Source: CAWJKP01 sp963843465 (GTDB taxonomy: Bacteria > Planctomycetota > Planctomycetia > Pirellulales > Thermoguttaceae). Taken from it: a DNA stretch of 64,000 nt. Shown here in pieces: positions 10,014-19,092 of this stretch. Within the stretch, counting starts at the first letter, position 1. Each line of letters opens with the position of its first letter. The stretch spans positions 372,001 through 436,000 of the forward strand of contig CAWJKP010000007.1 of the NCBI GenBank assembly GCA_963843465.1. Reading direction: 5' to 3'. A program made the translations under genes and the position numbers. The notes under the pieces were generated by a model that was not told the DNA's origin, searched no databases, and saw nothing but the letters and a program-made list of their open reading frames with translations.

Positions 10014-10622
10014 AGGCACACGGCCCAGGGAAACAGGCGTAACTAAGGTGTTTTCAAGCACTTATGACGCGGCATCCAAGGCCCTCAAGACCCCGAAACG
10101 GCCCTTCTTGACACTAATAATCGTGCAATAATCGTGCATGGTTGACCTCTTGTAGCCTTCTCTTACTGTGTCCGTTCCCCGTGCCGAGAAAGACGAACGG
10201 TCCCACACGTAGCTCGGGTGGACGGCACGTTCACCATGCCGGCGACGATCGAAACCGGGCCGCACAACCCCATCCCCCGCACTGGCGGGGCAACGGCATG
10301 GGTAGGGTTGGGAGGAAACGGCACGCTTTGGCAACTTGCTTTTTGGGCCGCCCGACGATAAGATACTAGTGGAATTGCCCGCTTAGCCGAACTGTCACCA
10401 TTGGTGCGCGTTCCCCTTGAGGGATAGGCGGCGGGTTTTTTATGCGCCCGCCGGCAACGCTTCATGCACTCGCCTCCGGCCAAAGCTGGACCTTCAGTTC
10501 CCTGGACGAAACCAGTTGCCGGAAAGAGGCATCATCGCGCTTGAGTGACCGCCACACCGCGAATCCGCCTCTCGGATGGCTCCCCTCTGGAATCCCTGGC
10601 GACCGCCAGCTACAATCCGAGT
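10014..10622. other. Gene-poor stretch after the tRNA fragment
   Basis: No gene supported. Near 10116-10138 a short tandem repeat (aataatcgtgc, then caataatcgtgc) is visible. A GC hairpin followed by a T-run (gcgggttttttatgcgcccgc) is near 10430-10450. This could be decayed mobile DNA next to the truncated tRNA. Confidence 0.35.
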
Positions 10623-10841
10623 ATGAGCATGGAAACCGAGGAACTGATGAGGATTTGCGAGTCGCTGCCTGACGACAAGCGCGCCGAGGTCGCTGATTTC
10701 GCCCGATTCCTCCTGGCCCGGGAGGATGATGAGCGGTGGGAGCGGTTGATCGCCTTCGGCCAGCGCCGGCCCAAGCTCGATGCCTTCCTGCGTCAATCGG
10801 CCGCCGAACCCTCAACGCCCTTGGACTCGGATCGCCTTTGA
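10623..10841 (+). CDS. Small antitoxin-like protein
   Basis: A 72-residue protein starting at ATG 10623 (MSMETEELMRICESLPDD). The N-terminal half (LPDDKRAEVADFARFLLARE) is the amphipathic helix pattern seen in DUF2281-like and other short antitoxins. The C-terminal half is charged and Pro-containing, as in regions that wrap a toxin. Its stop overlaps the start of the broken RelE/HigB-like gene that follows, the usual arrangement for an antitoxin-toxin pair. No DNA-binding motif is obvious. Because the partner is broken, this may be an orphan antitoxin. Confidence 0.6.
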   Translation: MSMETEELMRICESLPDDKRAEVADFARFLLAREDDERWERLIAFGQRRPKLDAFLRQSAAEPSTPLDSDRL

Positions 10842-11102
10842 AATCGCTGACCCGCCCGAGTTTCTCGCCGAGCCTATGATGCGCTGGACCCGCGGGTACG
10901 CGAGGCTGCAAGGAAGGCTTACGCTCAGTTTGCCAAAGACCCGGGCCATCCTTCCTTACGTTTCAAGAAGCTGGCCGGCTACGAACAGGTCTGGTCGGTG
11001 CGAATCAATGAGCAATACCGCGCGGTCGGTTAGCGCGATGGCGATACGGTTGTCTGGGTCTGGATCGGTTCCCACAACGACTTCGACACGCTCTTTGGCT
11101 AA
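10838..11102 (+). pseudogene. Broken RelE/HigB-like toxin
   Basis: Starts TTG AAA TCG CTG ACC (KSLTRPSF), overlapping the antitoxin stop by four bases. After PSF the frame is lost; removing one T near 10867 gives RRAYDALDPRVREAARKAYAQF and then SLRFKKLAGYEQVWSVRINEQYRAVG. A TAG at 11031-11033 follows, and the same frame continues GDTVVWVWIGSHNDFDTLFG to a TAA at 11102. Corrected length is 87 codons, normal for this toxin family (an mRNA interferase fold). The internal TAG is a substitution and is harder to blame on an indel error, so this copy is probably dead. Confidence 0.7.
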
Positions 11103-11152
11103 CGAGGCGAAAAGGGGTTGGGGAGGCGCAACGGGGTCTGGAGGCGCAACGG

Positions 11153-11176
11153 GGGTCTGACCCCTTTGCTGGTCTC
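11153..11176 (+). repeat. 24-bp direct repeat, left copy
   Basis: GGGTCTGACCCCTTTGCTGG followed by TCTC. It matches 16753-16776 at 23 of 24 positions. The two copies bracket the three-gene minus-strand block between them. Confidence 0.7.
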
Positions 11177-12321
11177 TACTCCTTGCCGGTCTTGACCGGC
11201 GCTTTCTCCGACGCCTGCTCGTCGGCCTCCTTGGCCATGCGATGCAGATCGACCTGGTAGAGGGCCGTCACCGCGGCCTGGCGGATTTCGGCATCCGAGT
11301 CGTGATCGCGGACCTCGACCAGCGGGTCGCTGGCGGCCCGGGCGCCGGGCCCGATCTGCGCCAGGGCGACCACCGCGCGCAGGCGTGTAACCCTGTCCTC
11401 ATGGGTCAGCAGGGGGATCAATTGGAGGGTCGCCGGGGCGGCGTCGGCGCCGCAGTTGCCCAGCGACTCGATCGCCAGCCGGCGGACCCAGCGATTGTCG
11501 TCGGCCAGCGCGTCGGTAAGCGGGTGGACGGCCCCTTTGACCTTTTTTCCCATTTCGCAAAGCACGCTGACCGCGCCGATGCGGACCCCGGCCCGCTTCG
11601 ATTGCAGGGCCCTGCGCAAAGGCTTGATGATTTCCGTTCCCCGGCCGGCCAGGGCCTGGACCGCGGGACGCACGACGCGATAGCTGTTGTCCGGCTGAAT
11701 CGCGGTGATTGCGTCCAGGGCGTCGATCACGGCCGGCGATCCCCGTTGGACGATCGCTTCGGCCGCTTGGCGGCGCGCGGACGCCTCGTGGTCCTGTAGG
11801 CCGGCGATCCACTCTTCGGTCGACTTCTCCGGCAGCGCATCCTGGGTGGCCACGATGCTCTGCGCGGGTTTAACAGACGTTTTGCCCGGCTCCGCCTCCG
11901 TCGCCTCGGTAGCAATTGCCCCTTCGCCACGTCCAAGCTTCGGTTTCGGTGCCAATACGACCACTACGATTGCCAACAACGCGAGAACCCCTCCAGCACA
12001 AACCAAGATCACTGGAACCTTGGACCGCTTTGGCGACGGTTGTGCCGGGATAGGCAACGCTGGCGCGCCCTTCGGCAACACCCCGACTTGCAGGGCTTTC
12101 GCCGCCGCCTGGCTCGAAACGCTCGCCGACCGGATGGTTGGCGCAAATGGCTCAACCTGCGCCAGCGGAAGCCACTGCGTCATGCCCTCTCGCCAACACA
12201 TGGTCTTGTCGCTGATCTTCCCCGCTCGCCAGGATTGGATAAGCTGCTCGGCAGTGAAAGGTCCGACAGGCTTCCTGCCCTCACCGGGAATGTACCACGA
12301 GGTGGCCTGTTTGTCCAACAT
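11176..12321 (-). CDS. GYF_2-domain membrane protein with HEAT repeats
   Basis: A 381-residue protein. I place the start at ATG 12321 because GAGAGG lies five bases upstream; ATGs further 5' lack this. Residues about 8-65 form a GYF_2-like domain (WYIPGEGRKPVGPFTAEQLI ... MCWREGMTQWLPL), a small bacterial domain usually near membrane proteins. A single hydrophobic segment (VPVILVCAGGVLALLAIVVVVL) at about residues 105-128 anchors it. The C-terminal half has several HEAT/Armadillo-like repeats (GAVSVLCEMGKKVKGAVHPL, then LAIESLGNCGADAAPATLQL), suggesting a protein-interaction surface outside the cytoplasm. It shares orientation and neighbourhood with two zinc-ribbon membrane proteins and may work with them. 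Precise role unknown. Confidence 0.75.
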   Translation of the reverse strand: MLDKQATSWYIPGEGRKPVGPFTAEQLIQSWRAGKISDKTMCWREGMTQWLPLAQVEPFAPTIRSASVSSQAAAKALQVGVLPKGAPALPIPAQPSPKRSKVPVILVCAGGVLALLAIVVVVLAPKPKLGRGEGAIATEATEAEPGKTSVKPAQSIVATQDALPEKSTEEWIAGLQDHEASARRQAAEAIVQRGSPAVIDALDAITAIQPDNSYRVVRPAVQALAGRGTEIIKPLRRALQSKRAGVRIGAVSVLCEMGKKVKGAVHPLTDALADDNRWVRRLAIESLGNCGADAAPATLQLIPLLTHEDRVTRLRAVVALAQIGPGARAASDPLVEVRDHDSDAEIRQAAVTALYQVDLHRMAKEADEQASEKAPVKTGKE

Positions 12322-12455
12322 CGACCTCTCATTCATAATAATGCCTGGCGGAACGCCGTAGCCTGGGGCGAGTTTCCCCCCAACGCCGCTTCTCCCGCTC
12401 CGCAACAGGTTCCGGCAGATTCGCTCACACTTTTCCGCCCGCTCCGGCCTCTGGG

Positions 12456-14006
12456 CTACTGCAGGACAAACTCCTTCCGGAACGGCAGAGAACTCTTGCC
12501 GTCCTTACCGTAGAAAAGCTGCCCCTCTACCACGCACCTCGCGCCGCGTCTGAGTATGACGCGCTGAGCCCAGGTCGTTGCGGCCACCTCCACCACATGC
12601 GTCCCGGCCCCCACCACGGCCTTGCTCAAGCCCGCCCCGAGCCGCTGCCCGTCGGCGGAAAGCGAGACGCCCGTGAAGCGGAGCGGTAGCGTCCCCCTCT
12701 TTCTGACGAAGATTTTGACGCCGTTGACGTCAAGCTCCTTGCCGAGGTAGTCGCGGTCGACCCCCGCGCACGGGACGATACCGACGCTCACGTCCTTTAC
12801 TTCCACCTCGAACTCCGTGGGCGAGAGCGCAACTTCGCGCGTGCAGACCACCGCCTCTGGTATAAACGTCTTCAGCGTGAGGATGTACCTTCCCGCCTCT
12901 GGTTCTATGGGGAACCTTCTTCGCGCACAGTTGGTTATCATATCGTTTTCCTCGATAACAAGAACATCCGACTTCCCACCAGGGTAAACGAGGACCATCG
13001 CAACCTTGGCCGCTTTCCCCGTGGCGGTAGCATCAATCCAAACGTTGCCGCACTCGTCACTGTCCAACATGCAGTCTAACTGGTAGCCAGACGCGAGGAC
13101 GCCGGTGATAGGAAGAGTAGCGGAGAGGAACTTCCAAAGAAGGCAAATGAGAAGCAGCCCGCCAACCGCCGCGCCAACGAGCAATAACGGTCCCTTCGTC
13201 GCCCCGAGACTCATTCCACTGGTCTGCCACACAGGTCCGATTTCGTCTTCGATGGCCGTCCGTTGCCCGCGCTTGACATCCAAAGACGATTGCAGTCGGT
13301 CCAACGCGCCGTAGCATCCCGCCGCACCAGGCATGTCGGGTCTTACGCCCAACGCCTTCCTCCCTATCGCAATCATCGCGGCCTTTTGGCGAATATGCAG
13401 TTGTGCCACCTCTTTGCTCAGTTCCTTGGCGACCGGCGCGCTCCCCTTCGTCTGGCGAAGCGCGTTCAACATGCTTTCTTTCTGCGAGACTTCATCTTGG
13501 ACTTGCGACAGGTCGGCGACCTGCTGACCAATATCGACGGTCCCAGGACGGTGGGCCAGCGTCAGCGTGCCTAAAGCCTCTAACTGCGCCTCGATTGCCG
13601 TTTGCAGGCTCTTCGCTTCATGCCCGAGCTTCATGGCCCGGCCCCGCTTCTTGGCAGCCCCCAGTGCGCGCGTGATTCCCTCCTTGATCCCGACGCTCCT
13701 GGGCTTGGACGTAATGCGGTATCCAGCCAGCAAATCGGCGGCGTTTATTGGTGCATCAGATTCGTGGCTGATCTCCGGCACTGGCGGCATTCCGTGGGGC
13801 ATCGGTGAGGTCGATTTTGCCTGGGCCTGCACAACGGGCGGTGGCACAACCTTCGCTGCGACTGGACGCAGAGGAGGGAGCGGTTCCGGCTGGTGAGGAA
13901 TCCTCATAAGTTGCTTGCACACGGGGCAAGGCAGCACCTTCCCGAGAGCATCTTCTGGTGCATTCAACGTCTTGTTGCAATGGGGGCAACTGATCTTGTA
14001 GGACAC
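12456..14006 (-). CDS. Zinc-ribbon, coiled-coil, single-pass membrane protein (paralogue A)
   Basis: A 516-residue protein. I choose the GTG at 14006 because it aligns with the ATG of the paralogue at 16725 and has the same upstream AGGATTTG. The N-terminus carries CPHC and CPVC pairs (ISCPHCNKTLNAPEDALGK) that should bind one zinc ion. A Pro-rich linker, a helical region (about 110-240) and a transmembrane helix (GPLLLVGAAVGGLLLICLLW) follow. The C-terminal half, predicted to lie outside the cytoplasm, looks like beta-sandwich segments. The domain order suggests a membrane sensor or scaffold, but no enzyme motif is seen. A close paralogue lies just upstream, interrupted by an insertion sequence. 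Confidence 0.75.
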   Translation of the reverse strand: MSYKISCPHCNKTLNAPEDALGKVLPCPVCKQLMRIPHQPEPLPPLRPVAAKVVPPPVVQAQAKSTSPMPHGMPPVPEISHESDAPINAADLLAGYRITSKPRSVGIKEGITRALGAAKKRGRAMKLGHEAKSLQTAIEAQLEALGTLTLAHRPGTVDIGQQVADLSQVQDEVSQKESMLNALRQTKGSAPVAKELSKEVAQLHIRQKAAMIAIGRKALGVRPDMPGAAGCYGALDRLQSSLDVKRGQRTAIEDEIGPVWQTSGMSLGATKGPLLLVGAAVGGLLLICLLWKFLSATLPITGVLASGYQLDCMLDSDECGNVWIDATATGKAAKVAMVLVYPGGKSDVLVIEENDMITNCARRRFPIEPEAGRYILTLKTFIPEAVVCTREVALSPTEFEVEVKDVSVGIVPCAGVDRDYLGKELDVNGVKIFVRKRGTLPLRFTGVSLSADGQRLGAGLSKAVVGAGTHVVEVAATTWAQRVILRRGARCVVEGQLFYGKDGKSSLPFRKEFVLQ

Positions 14007-14353
14007 TGGCTCAAATCCTATAGGATACGAGTTAGCCAACCCGCACTCTCATAACACCTCGTACAGAAGACGGGAACAGGTCACCTCGGTAAGGGTTCGT
14101 CGTAAGCAGGGGGTTTTTCGCGTGGTAGTTCCGCTGCCGCGGGCACTGCCCCTCCTGCCTTTCCTGCGACCTGCGTTCGTGGCGGCCACCAGAACTCTTT
14201 CTTAAACACGACTCCTTCTGGGACAAAAGTCTTTACAGTCAACGCATAAGTTCCAGGCGGATCTCGCAATGCCAAACTAACGGCCGCGCTATTTGTAATC
14301 ATCCGGTCTTCTTCTATAATCGCCGTCTCTGTTTCTCCGTGGGGATCAGTAAG

Positions 14354-15710
14354 CACTTGTTCAAAAATAACTTGTCCGTTTCACTTTCGTGGACGGATGG
14401 TGTAATTCCAGTCGGGTAGGACCGTATGGCGCGACAACCTCACCGCCGCCTTCGCTTCGCCGGAAACCTTCGTCTTGGTCGGGTAGAACCTGGTGTCCAA
14501 CGATGCGCGGCAACGGAAGCCCGTGCTGGACCGTGTTGCGCGGATGTGCTTCAGCATGACTTCGTGGCTGGTCAGGGGTTCGCCGGCCCAATTGGCGCTA
14601 ATCAAGTTGAACATGCGGTGCTCGATCGGGTTCCACTTGGAAGCTCCCGCGGGATAATGTCCGACCGTGATAGTCAATCCGAATTTATTCGCCAGGTCTT
14701 GCAAGCCCACCTTCCAGGCCCAACAACGGTTCCCATTGGCACCTCCGCTGTCGGCTTCGATCGCCAGCCGAGACGCACCTGGATACCGGTGCTGCCCGAT
14801 CTTCAGCCACCACGAACGAATGGCTCGCACCGCAAAGGCCGCCGTCTGATGGGTTGTGCCGATCACCACATAGCCCGCGTTGCGATCTTCGTCGTAGATG
14901 CCGTAGGGATAGCCGCGGCCTCGCGCCAGCGTGGGAAAATCGTGGTCCAGCACGTCGCGATCCTCACGCCGCCAAGTGCGTCCCTGGTTCTTGAAGTTGC
15001 CGATCAGCTCCTTTTTCTTCGTATCCACGCTGATGACCGGCCATCCTTGCCGCTGGAATCGCCGTCGCCGACGCCCCAACAAGCGGAACTGCCGGTCACG
15101 GTAGGGGTCCTTTTTCCCGCCCAACCGCTTGCGGTTCGATCGCAGCGAATACTTCTGCGCTCGCAGCAGGCGGGCCACCGTTACATGCCCGACTGGTACG
15201 CCGCGCCGCGTCAAGGCAGCCGCCAGGTTCCGGGTTGTCTTGTGCGTCCAGCGCAGACCTCCCATTGGCTCACCGGCCGTTGCATCCTGCAACAACCCCG
15301 TCAACAACTCCCGCACACGAGGCGTTTTTTTTCAACCCGCTTTCGTCCACCACCGGGGCGACGCACACGGTCCGAAGACACGGCTTGCCCCCGTTCGCTC
15401 TCACGCAATCCGCGGCGGATGGTCACGCGGCTCAGCCCGGTGATTTCCGCCACCTGTTGGACGCCGCCGTGCCCACGCTGCCTCACCAATATCCCGGCAA
15501 ACAGCCGCCGGCTCCGTTCATCCAGTTCGGCCATCACCCGGTTGATGGCCCGATGGTACACAACCAACTCAGTATCGCTGCGCGACCGACATCCGCGGCA
15601 ACGACACCGATGGATTCGCTTGCGCTCCTTGTCTGCCATGACCGTCTCTCCATCCTTGGAAGCGGAATAGGCAGATTATACAAACGGACAACTTATTTTT
15701 GAACAGCGAC
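14354..15710 (-). mobile_element. ISAzo13-type insertion sequence
   Basis: About 1357 bp. Inner terminal inverted repeats at 14358-14381 and 15682-15705 (TGTTCAAAAATAA...) match at 23 of 24 positions. A 4-bp duplication (TAAG on the plus strand) flanks it at 14350-14353 and 15711-15714. It carries one transposase gene spread over two frames and interrupts paralogue B. The outermost four or five bases of the two ends differ, so the exact tips are inferred from restoration of the host frame. Confidence 0.85.
14381..15639 (-). CDS. ISAzo13-family transposase (DDE), two frames joined at an A8 run
   Basis: The first frame (15639 down to about 15325) starts MADKERKRIHRC and includes a helix-turn-helix region (VQQVAEITGLSRVTIRRGL). 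The second frame, to 14381, carries the catalytic domain: ISVDTKKKELIGNF (first Asp), AIEADSGGANG (second Asp), NPIEHRMF (Glu). They meet at eight A residues on the coding strand (15325-15332). A -1 slip there joins VEKK to TPRVRELLTG, matching the expected continuous protein of about 419 residues. Either programmed -1 frameshifting or a missing A in the assembly would explain it. The family (PF07592, 'Rhodopirellula transposase') is common in Pirellulales. Confidence 0.85.
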
Positions 15711-16752
15711 TAAGTATCACGGCGAGCTTGGCGGCCTTTCCTCTAACTGTTATATCAAGCCATCCAGCCCGATAATAACCACCTTCCTTGTAGTCCACCT
15801 CGTAGCCCGACCCGAGGAGGCCAGTGGCAGGCAAACTGGCCGCCAACAGCTTCCAAAGCAGGCAAAGCAGAAGCAGCCCACCAGCCGCCGCGCCAACGAG
15901 CAACAACGGTCGCTTCGTCGCCCCGAGACTCACTCCGCCGGTGCGCCATACGGGGCCGATGTCGTCTTCGATGGCCTTGAGTTCGCCCTCTGTTGCTGCC
16001 AGCGAAGAGTGCAGCCGCTCCAACGCGGCGTAACATCCGGCTGCACCAGGCATATCGGGTCTGACGAGAAATGCCTTCGCTCCTATGGCAACCATCGCGG
16101 CCTTTTGGCGGACGTGCAGTTGCGCCGCCTCCGTGTTCAGTTCCTTGACGACCGACGCGCTCCCTTTCGTCTGGCGAATCGCGTGCAACATGCTTTGTTT
16201 CTGCGACAGTCCGTCTTGGACTTGCGATAGCTCCGCAATCTCGTCGCTAATGCCGACTGCCGCGGGCCGGTGCGTCAGCGTAAGGGTGCCAAGAGTCTCC
16301 AACTGCGTGTCGATAGCCATTTGGAGATTCTTGGCCTCGTGCCCGAGCCTCATGGCCTGGCCCCGCTTGCTGGCAGTTCCCACTGCGCGCGTGATTCTCC
16401 CCTTAATATCGGCACGCCTTGGCTTCGAGGCACTGCGGTATCCGGCTAGCAAGTCAGTGGCGCTCTTGGGTGGACGAAGTTCCTCGGCGATCGGTGGCAC
16501 GGGCGGCATCCCAGGTGGCAACGGTGCGGTCGGGCTTGCTCGGGCTTGCACAACATGCTCTGGCGTGGTTTGCGCATCGACTGACGTCAAAGGAGGGAAC
16601 AACTCCGACTGTTGTGGAATCCTCATACGTTGCTTGCACGCCGGGCAAGGCAGCACCTTCCCGAGAGCATCTTCTGGCGCATTCAACGTCTTGTTGCAAT
16701 GGGGGCAACTGATCTTGAAGGACATTCGCCCAAATCCTGGAAGGGCGCAAAC

Positions 16753-16776
16753 GGGTCTGGCCCCTTTGCTGGTCTC
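16753..16776 (+). repeat. 24-bp direct repeat, right copy
   Basis: Matches 11153-11176 except for one base (A to G). It lies just upstream of paralogue B, so the block 11153-16776 is bracketed by direct repeats. Confidence 0.7.
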
Positions 16777-17195
16777 AATTGGTCGCTTCGTGTCCTCTCC
16801 CTTCGCATGGAGGGGATAGTCGCCATTCTAATATCCGGGGCACAGCGCTGCAATCGGCCGCAGGCGGAAGAAGCGGAGGATTTCCGATCTGGTAGGCTTC
16901 CTCAATTGCCGGCGGTTCGGTATCCTTATCGCTTTGTCGTCGCCCGCATGGGAACCGAGTGGAACGCCGCGGCCAACAGCCAAGACGAATAAGCCGCTCT
17001 TTTTGTGTAGGGGCGAGCACCCCACAGGTTATCTGTGTTACGGTGCGTATCGGCCTTTCCTTCCGCTAAGACTGCCTGCTATAATAGGCTGCTTATTTGC
17101 GGGTTGCACCGGACTGGCCCGATAATTGTGCAAATAGTCGGAAAACGCGATGGTCGAATGACATAAGTTATTACGAGATAACGATTTACATTCAC
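16777..17195. other. Intergenic region before tRNA-Gly
   Basis: No gene supported. The right part becomes AT-rich (17080-17195) and holds a TATAAT at 17080-17085 that may be the -10 element for tRNA-Gly and tig, although its -35 is weak (TTCCTT). Confidence 0.4.
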
Positions 17196-17268
17196 GCGGG
17201 TGTAGCTCAGTTGGTAGAGCACGACGTTGCCAACGTCGTTGTCGTGGGTTCGAATCCCATCACCCGCT
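17196..17268 (+). tRNA. tRNA-Gly(GCC)
   Basis: A complete cloverleaf: acceptor GCGGGTG/CACCCGC, D-arm GCTC/GAGC, anticodon stem CGACG/CGTCG with loop TTGCCAA (anticodon GCC), T-arm with TTCGAAT, discriminator T. CCA is not encoded. It lies 45 bases before the trigger factor gene. Its first 21 bases are duplicated at 9993-10013. Confidence 0.95.
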
Positions 17269-17312
17269 CCTTTGGGCCCCCAGCACATTCCACTCTTCGG
17301 TAGCAGACAGGC

Positions 17313-18932
17313 ATGGCCGATCACGATCCCTCCGACCCCGATCAGCTCGAATCCCCCGAAGAACTCCTCGACGATCAGCAACAGGAGGCGGAAGAAGAGG
17401 GGGAAAAGGAGAAGCCGCCGCTCCATCTGGAGACCAAGGTCGAGCAGCGGAGCACCTGTGAACGGCACATCACGGTGACGGTCGCGCCGGAGGACGTCAA
17501 GCGCTACTTCCAAGAGCAGTATTCCGAGTTGATGACTTCCGCGCACGTTCCCGGCTTTCGGCCGGGTCACGCCCCGCGGCGGCTGATCGAAGCCCGTTTC
17601 CGCAAGGATGTCAAGGAGCAGGTCAAGAGCAAGCTCCTGATGGACAGCATAGCCCAGGTCAGCGAGGATGAAGAGCTGGCGGCGATCAGCGAACCGGACT
17701 TCAAGCTCGATGCGGTGGTCTTGCCGGACGACGGCCCGCTGGTCTTCGAGTTCGACCTGGAGGTCCGTCCCCAGTTCGACCTGCCGCAGTGGAAGGGATT
17801 GCGGCTGGAGAGGCCGGTGCGGCAATTCAGCGACGCGGACGTGGACGCTGCCTTGCAGACCCTGCTGGCCCGGTACGGCAGCCTGACCCCCAAGGACGCT
17901 CCGGCCGAAGTGGGGGATTACGTCACCACGAATCTTACCTTCCTTCACAACGGGCGCGAGATCGCCAGCGCCAAGGAAGAAGTGATCCGCATCCGCCCGG
18001 TTCTCAGTTTCCGCGACGGGAAGATCGTGGCCTTCGACAAGCTGATGGCGGGCGTCCGCGCGGGCGAGACCCGCGAAGGCCAGGCCGAGCTGAGCGAGGA
18101 CGCGCCCGCCCCGGCCCTGCGGGGCGCCCGCATCACGGCGCGCTTCGAGGTCCTGGAGGTCAAGAAGCTGGTGCTCCCGGAGATGACGCCGAAGTTCCTC
18201 TTCGACATCGGCGGGTTCGAATCGGTGGCCGAGCTTCGCGACGCCGTGTTGGACAATCTCCAGCGGCGGCTGGAGTACCACCAGTACCGTCACGCGCGGG
18301 ACCAGATCTCGCGGCTGCTTTTGGCCCATGCCCACTGGGACCTGCCGCCGGCGCTGTTGAAGCGTCAGAGCCAGCGCGAGCTGACGCGGGCGGTGATGGA
18401 GCTGCAGCGCAGCGGTTTCAGCGAGAACGAGATCCGCGCCGCCGAGAACGATTTGCGGCAGAACAGCGCCGCGTCCACGGCCCGAGCGCTGAAGGAACAC
18501 TTCATCTTCGAGCGGGTCGCCGAGGAAGAGTCGATCGAGGAAACGCCCGAGGACTACGATCGCGAGATCGAGCTGATCGCCGAGCAAAGCGGCGAGACGC
18601 CGCGGCGGGTCCGCTCGCGGCTGGAGAAGGGCGGCGGCATGGACATGCTCCGCAACCAGGTGATCGAGCGGAAGGTGGTCGACTTGATTCTGTCCCATGC
18701 CGAGTTCCAGGAGATCCCCTACAAGCCCGACACGGCCGAGGCCGAGGCGGTCGGCTGGTCGGCCAGCGGGGAACAGGAATCGACCATCCCGGAGATCGCG
18801 CCCGAAGGTTCCGAGCCGAAGCAGGAAAGCAGCGAAGCCAAGCCGGAAGACGGCGAAGTCAAGCAAGAGGGCAGCGAGGTAAAGCAAGAAGGCGGCGCGG
18901 TGAGGCCGGAGGGCAGCGAAGATGCCTTGTAG
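17313..18932 (+). CDS. tig: Trigger factor (ribosome-associated chaperone)
   Basis: A 539-residue protein. Trigger factor binds the ribosome exit tunnel and shields nascent chains. After an acidic extension of about 45 residues comes the ribosome-binding domain with GFRPGHAPRRLIEARF, the family signature around the ribosome-docking loop. The middle corresponds to the FKBP-like isomerase domain (VGDYVTTNLTFLHNGREI). The rest is the helical arm domain (LLLAHAHWDLPPALLKRQSQ, then YDREIELIAEQSG). The last 40 residues are a low-complexity tail of KQE/KPE/GS repeats not normal for the family. It is longer than usual (about 430-450 residues) because of both extensions. Two clpP genes follow in the same direction, the typical tig-clp order. 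A 620-codon open stretch on the opposite strand is an artefact. Confidence 0.95.
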   Translation: MADHDPSDPDQLESPEELLDDQQQEAEEEGEKEKPPLHLETKVEQRSTCERHITVTVAPEDVKRYFQEQYSELMTSAHVPGFRPGHAPRRLIEARFRKDVKEQVKSKLLMDSIAQVSEDEELAAISEPDFKLDAVVLPDDGPLVFEFDLEVRPQFDLPQWKGLRLERPVRQFSDADVDAALQTLLARYGSLTPKDAPAEVGDYVTTNLTFLHNGREIASAKEEVIRIRPVLSFRDGKIVAFDKLMAGVRAGETREGQAELSEDAPAPALRGARITARFEVLEVKKLVLPEMTPKFLFDIGGFESVAELRDAVLDNLQRRLEYHQYRHARDQISRLLLAHAHWDLPPALLKRQSQRELTRAVMELQRSGFSENEIRAAENDLRQNSAASTARALKEHFIFERVAEEESIEETPEDYDREIELIAEQSGETPRRVRSRLEKGGGMDMLRNQVIERKVVDLILSHAEFQEIPYKPDTAEAEAVGWSASGEQESTIPEIAPEGSEPKQESSEAKPEDGEVKQEGSEVKQEGGAVRPEGSEDAL

Positions 18933-19092
18933 GGCTGGCATAAGATGGGACCTATGGGACCCCTAAGTGCCATTTGTCCCATAAATCCTATAAGTCCCAT
19001 TCGTCCTATAAGTCCCATTCCTCTTGTAAGATTTTCGCATAACATCACGAGCGCGTTTCGCCCGGCTTCCTAGCACCAGGTCCGTTGAGGTC
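18933..19092. repeat. Short tandem repeats between tig and clpP
   Basis: Several variants of 'cctataagtcccatt' and 'gggacctatgggac' occur in tandem between about 18944 and 19020. Both orientations occur, so short hairpins are possible. No coding potential. Confidence 0.55.

Larger units (their letters stand above)
14081..16725 (-). pseudogene. Zinc-ribbon membrane protein (paralogue B), split by an insertion sequence
   Basis: The 5' part (15711-16725) begins MSFKISCPHCNKTLNAPEDA and follows paralogue A through the zinc ribbon (CPHC, CPAC), helical region and membrane helix (LLLVGAAAGGLLLLCLLWKLL). It breaks off after KLAVIL. The 3' part (14081-14353) resumes with LTDPHGETETAIIEED and ends EKPPAYDEPLPR. 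Removing 14354-15710 and one copy of the duplicated TAAG leaves exactly 1284 bases, an uninterrupted frame of 427 residues. The insertion is therefore recent and the gene was intact before it. Its C-terminus is shorter and more Pro-rich than in paralogue A. Confidence 0.85.

Noticed and set aside
9993..10060. Possible intact tRNA with an intron
   Set aside because: No anticodon arm, T-arm or matching 3' acceptor strand is found downstream; only the first 21 bases match tRNA-Gly.
17079..18941. Long open frame (620 codons) on the minus strand opposite trigger factor
   Set aside because: It is the reverse-frame shadow of a GC-rich gene; composition is Leu/Arg/Asp-rich without any domain, while the plus strand is a clear trigger factor.
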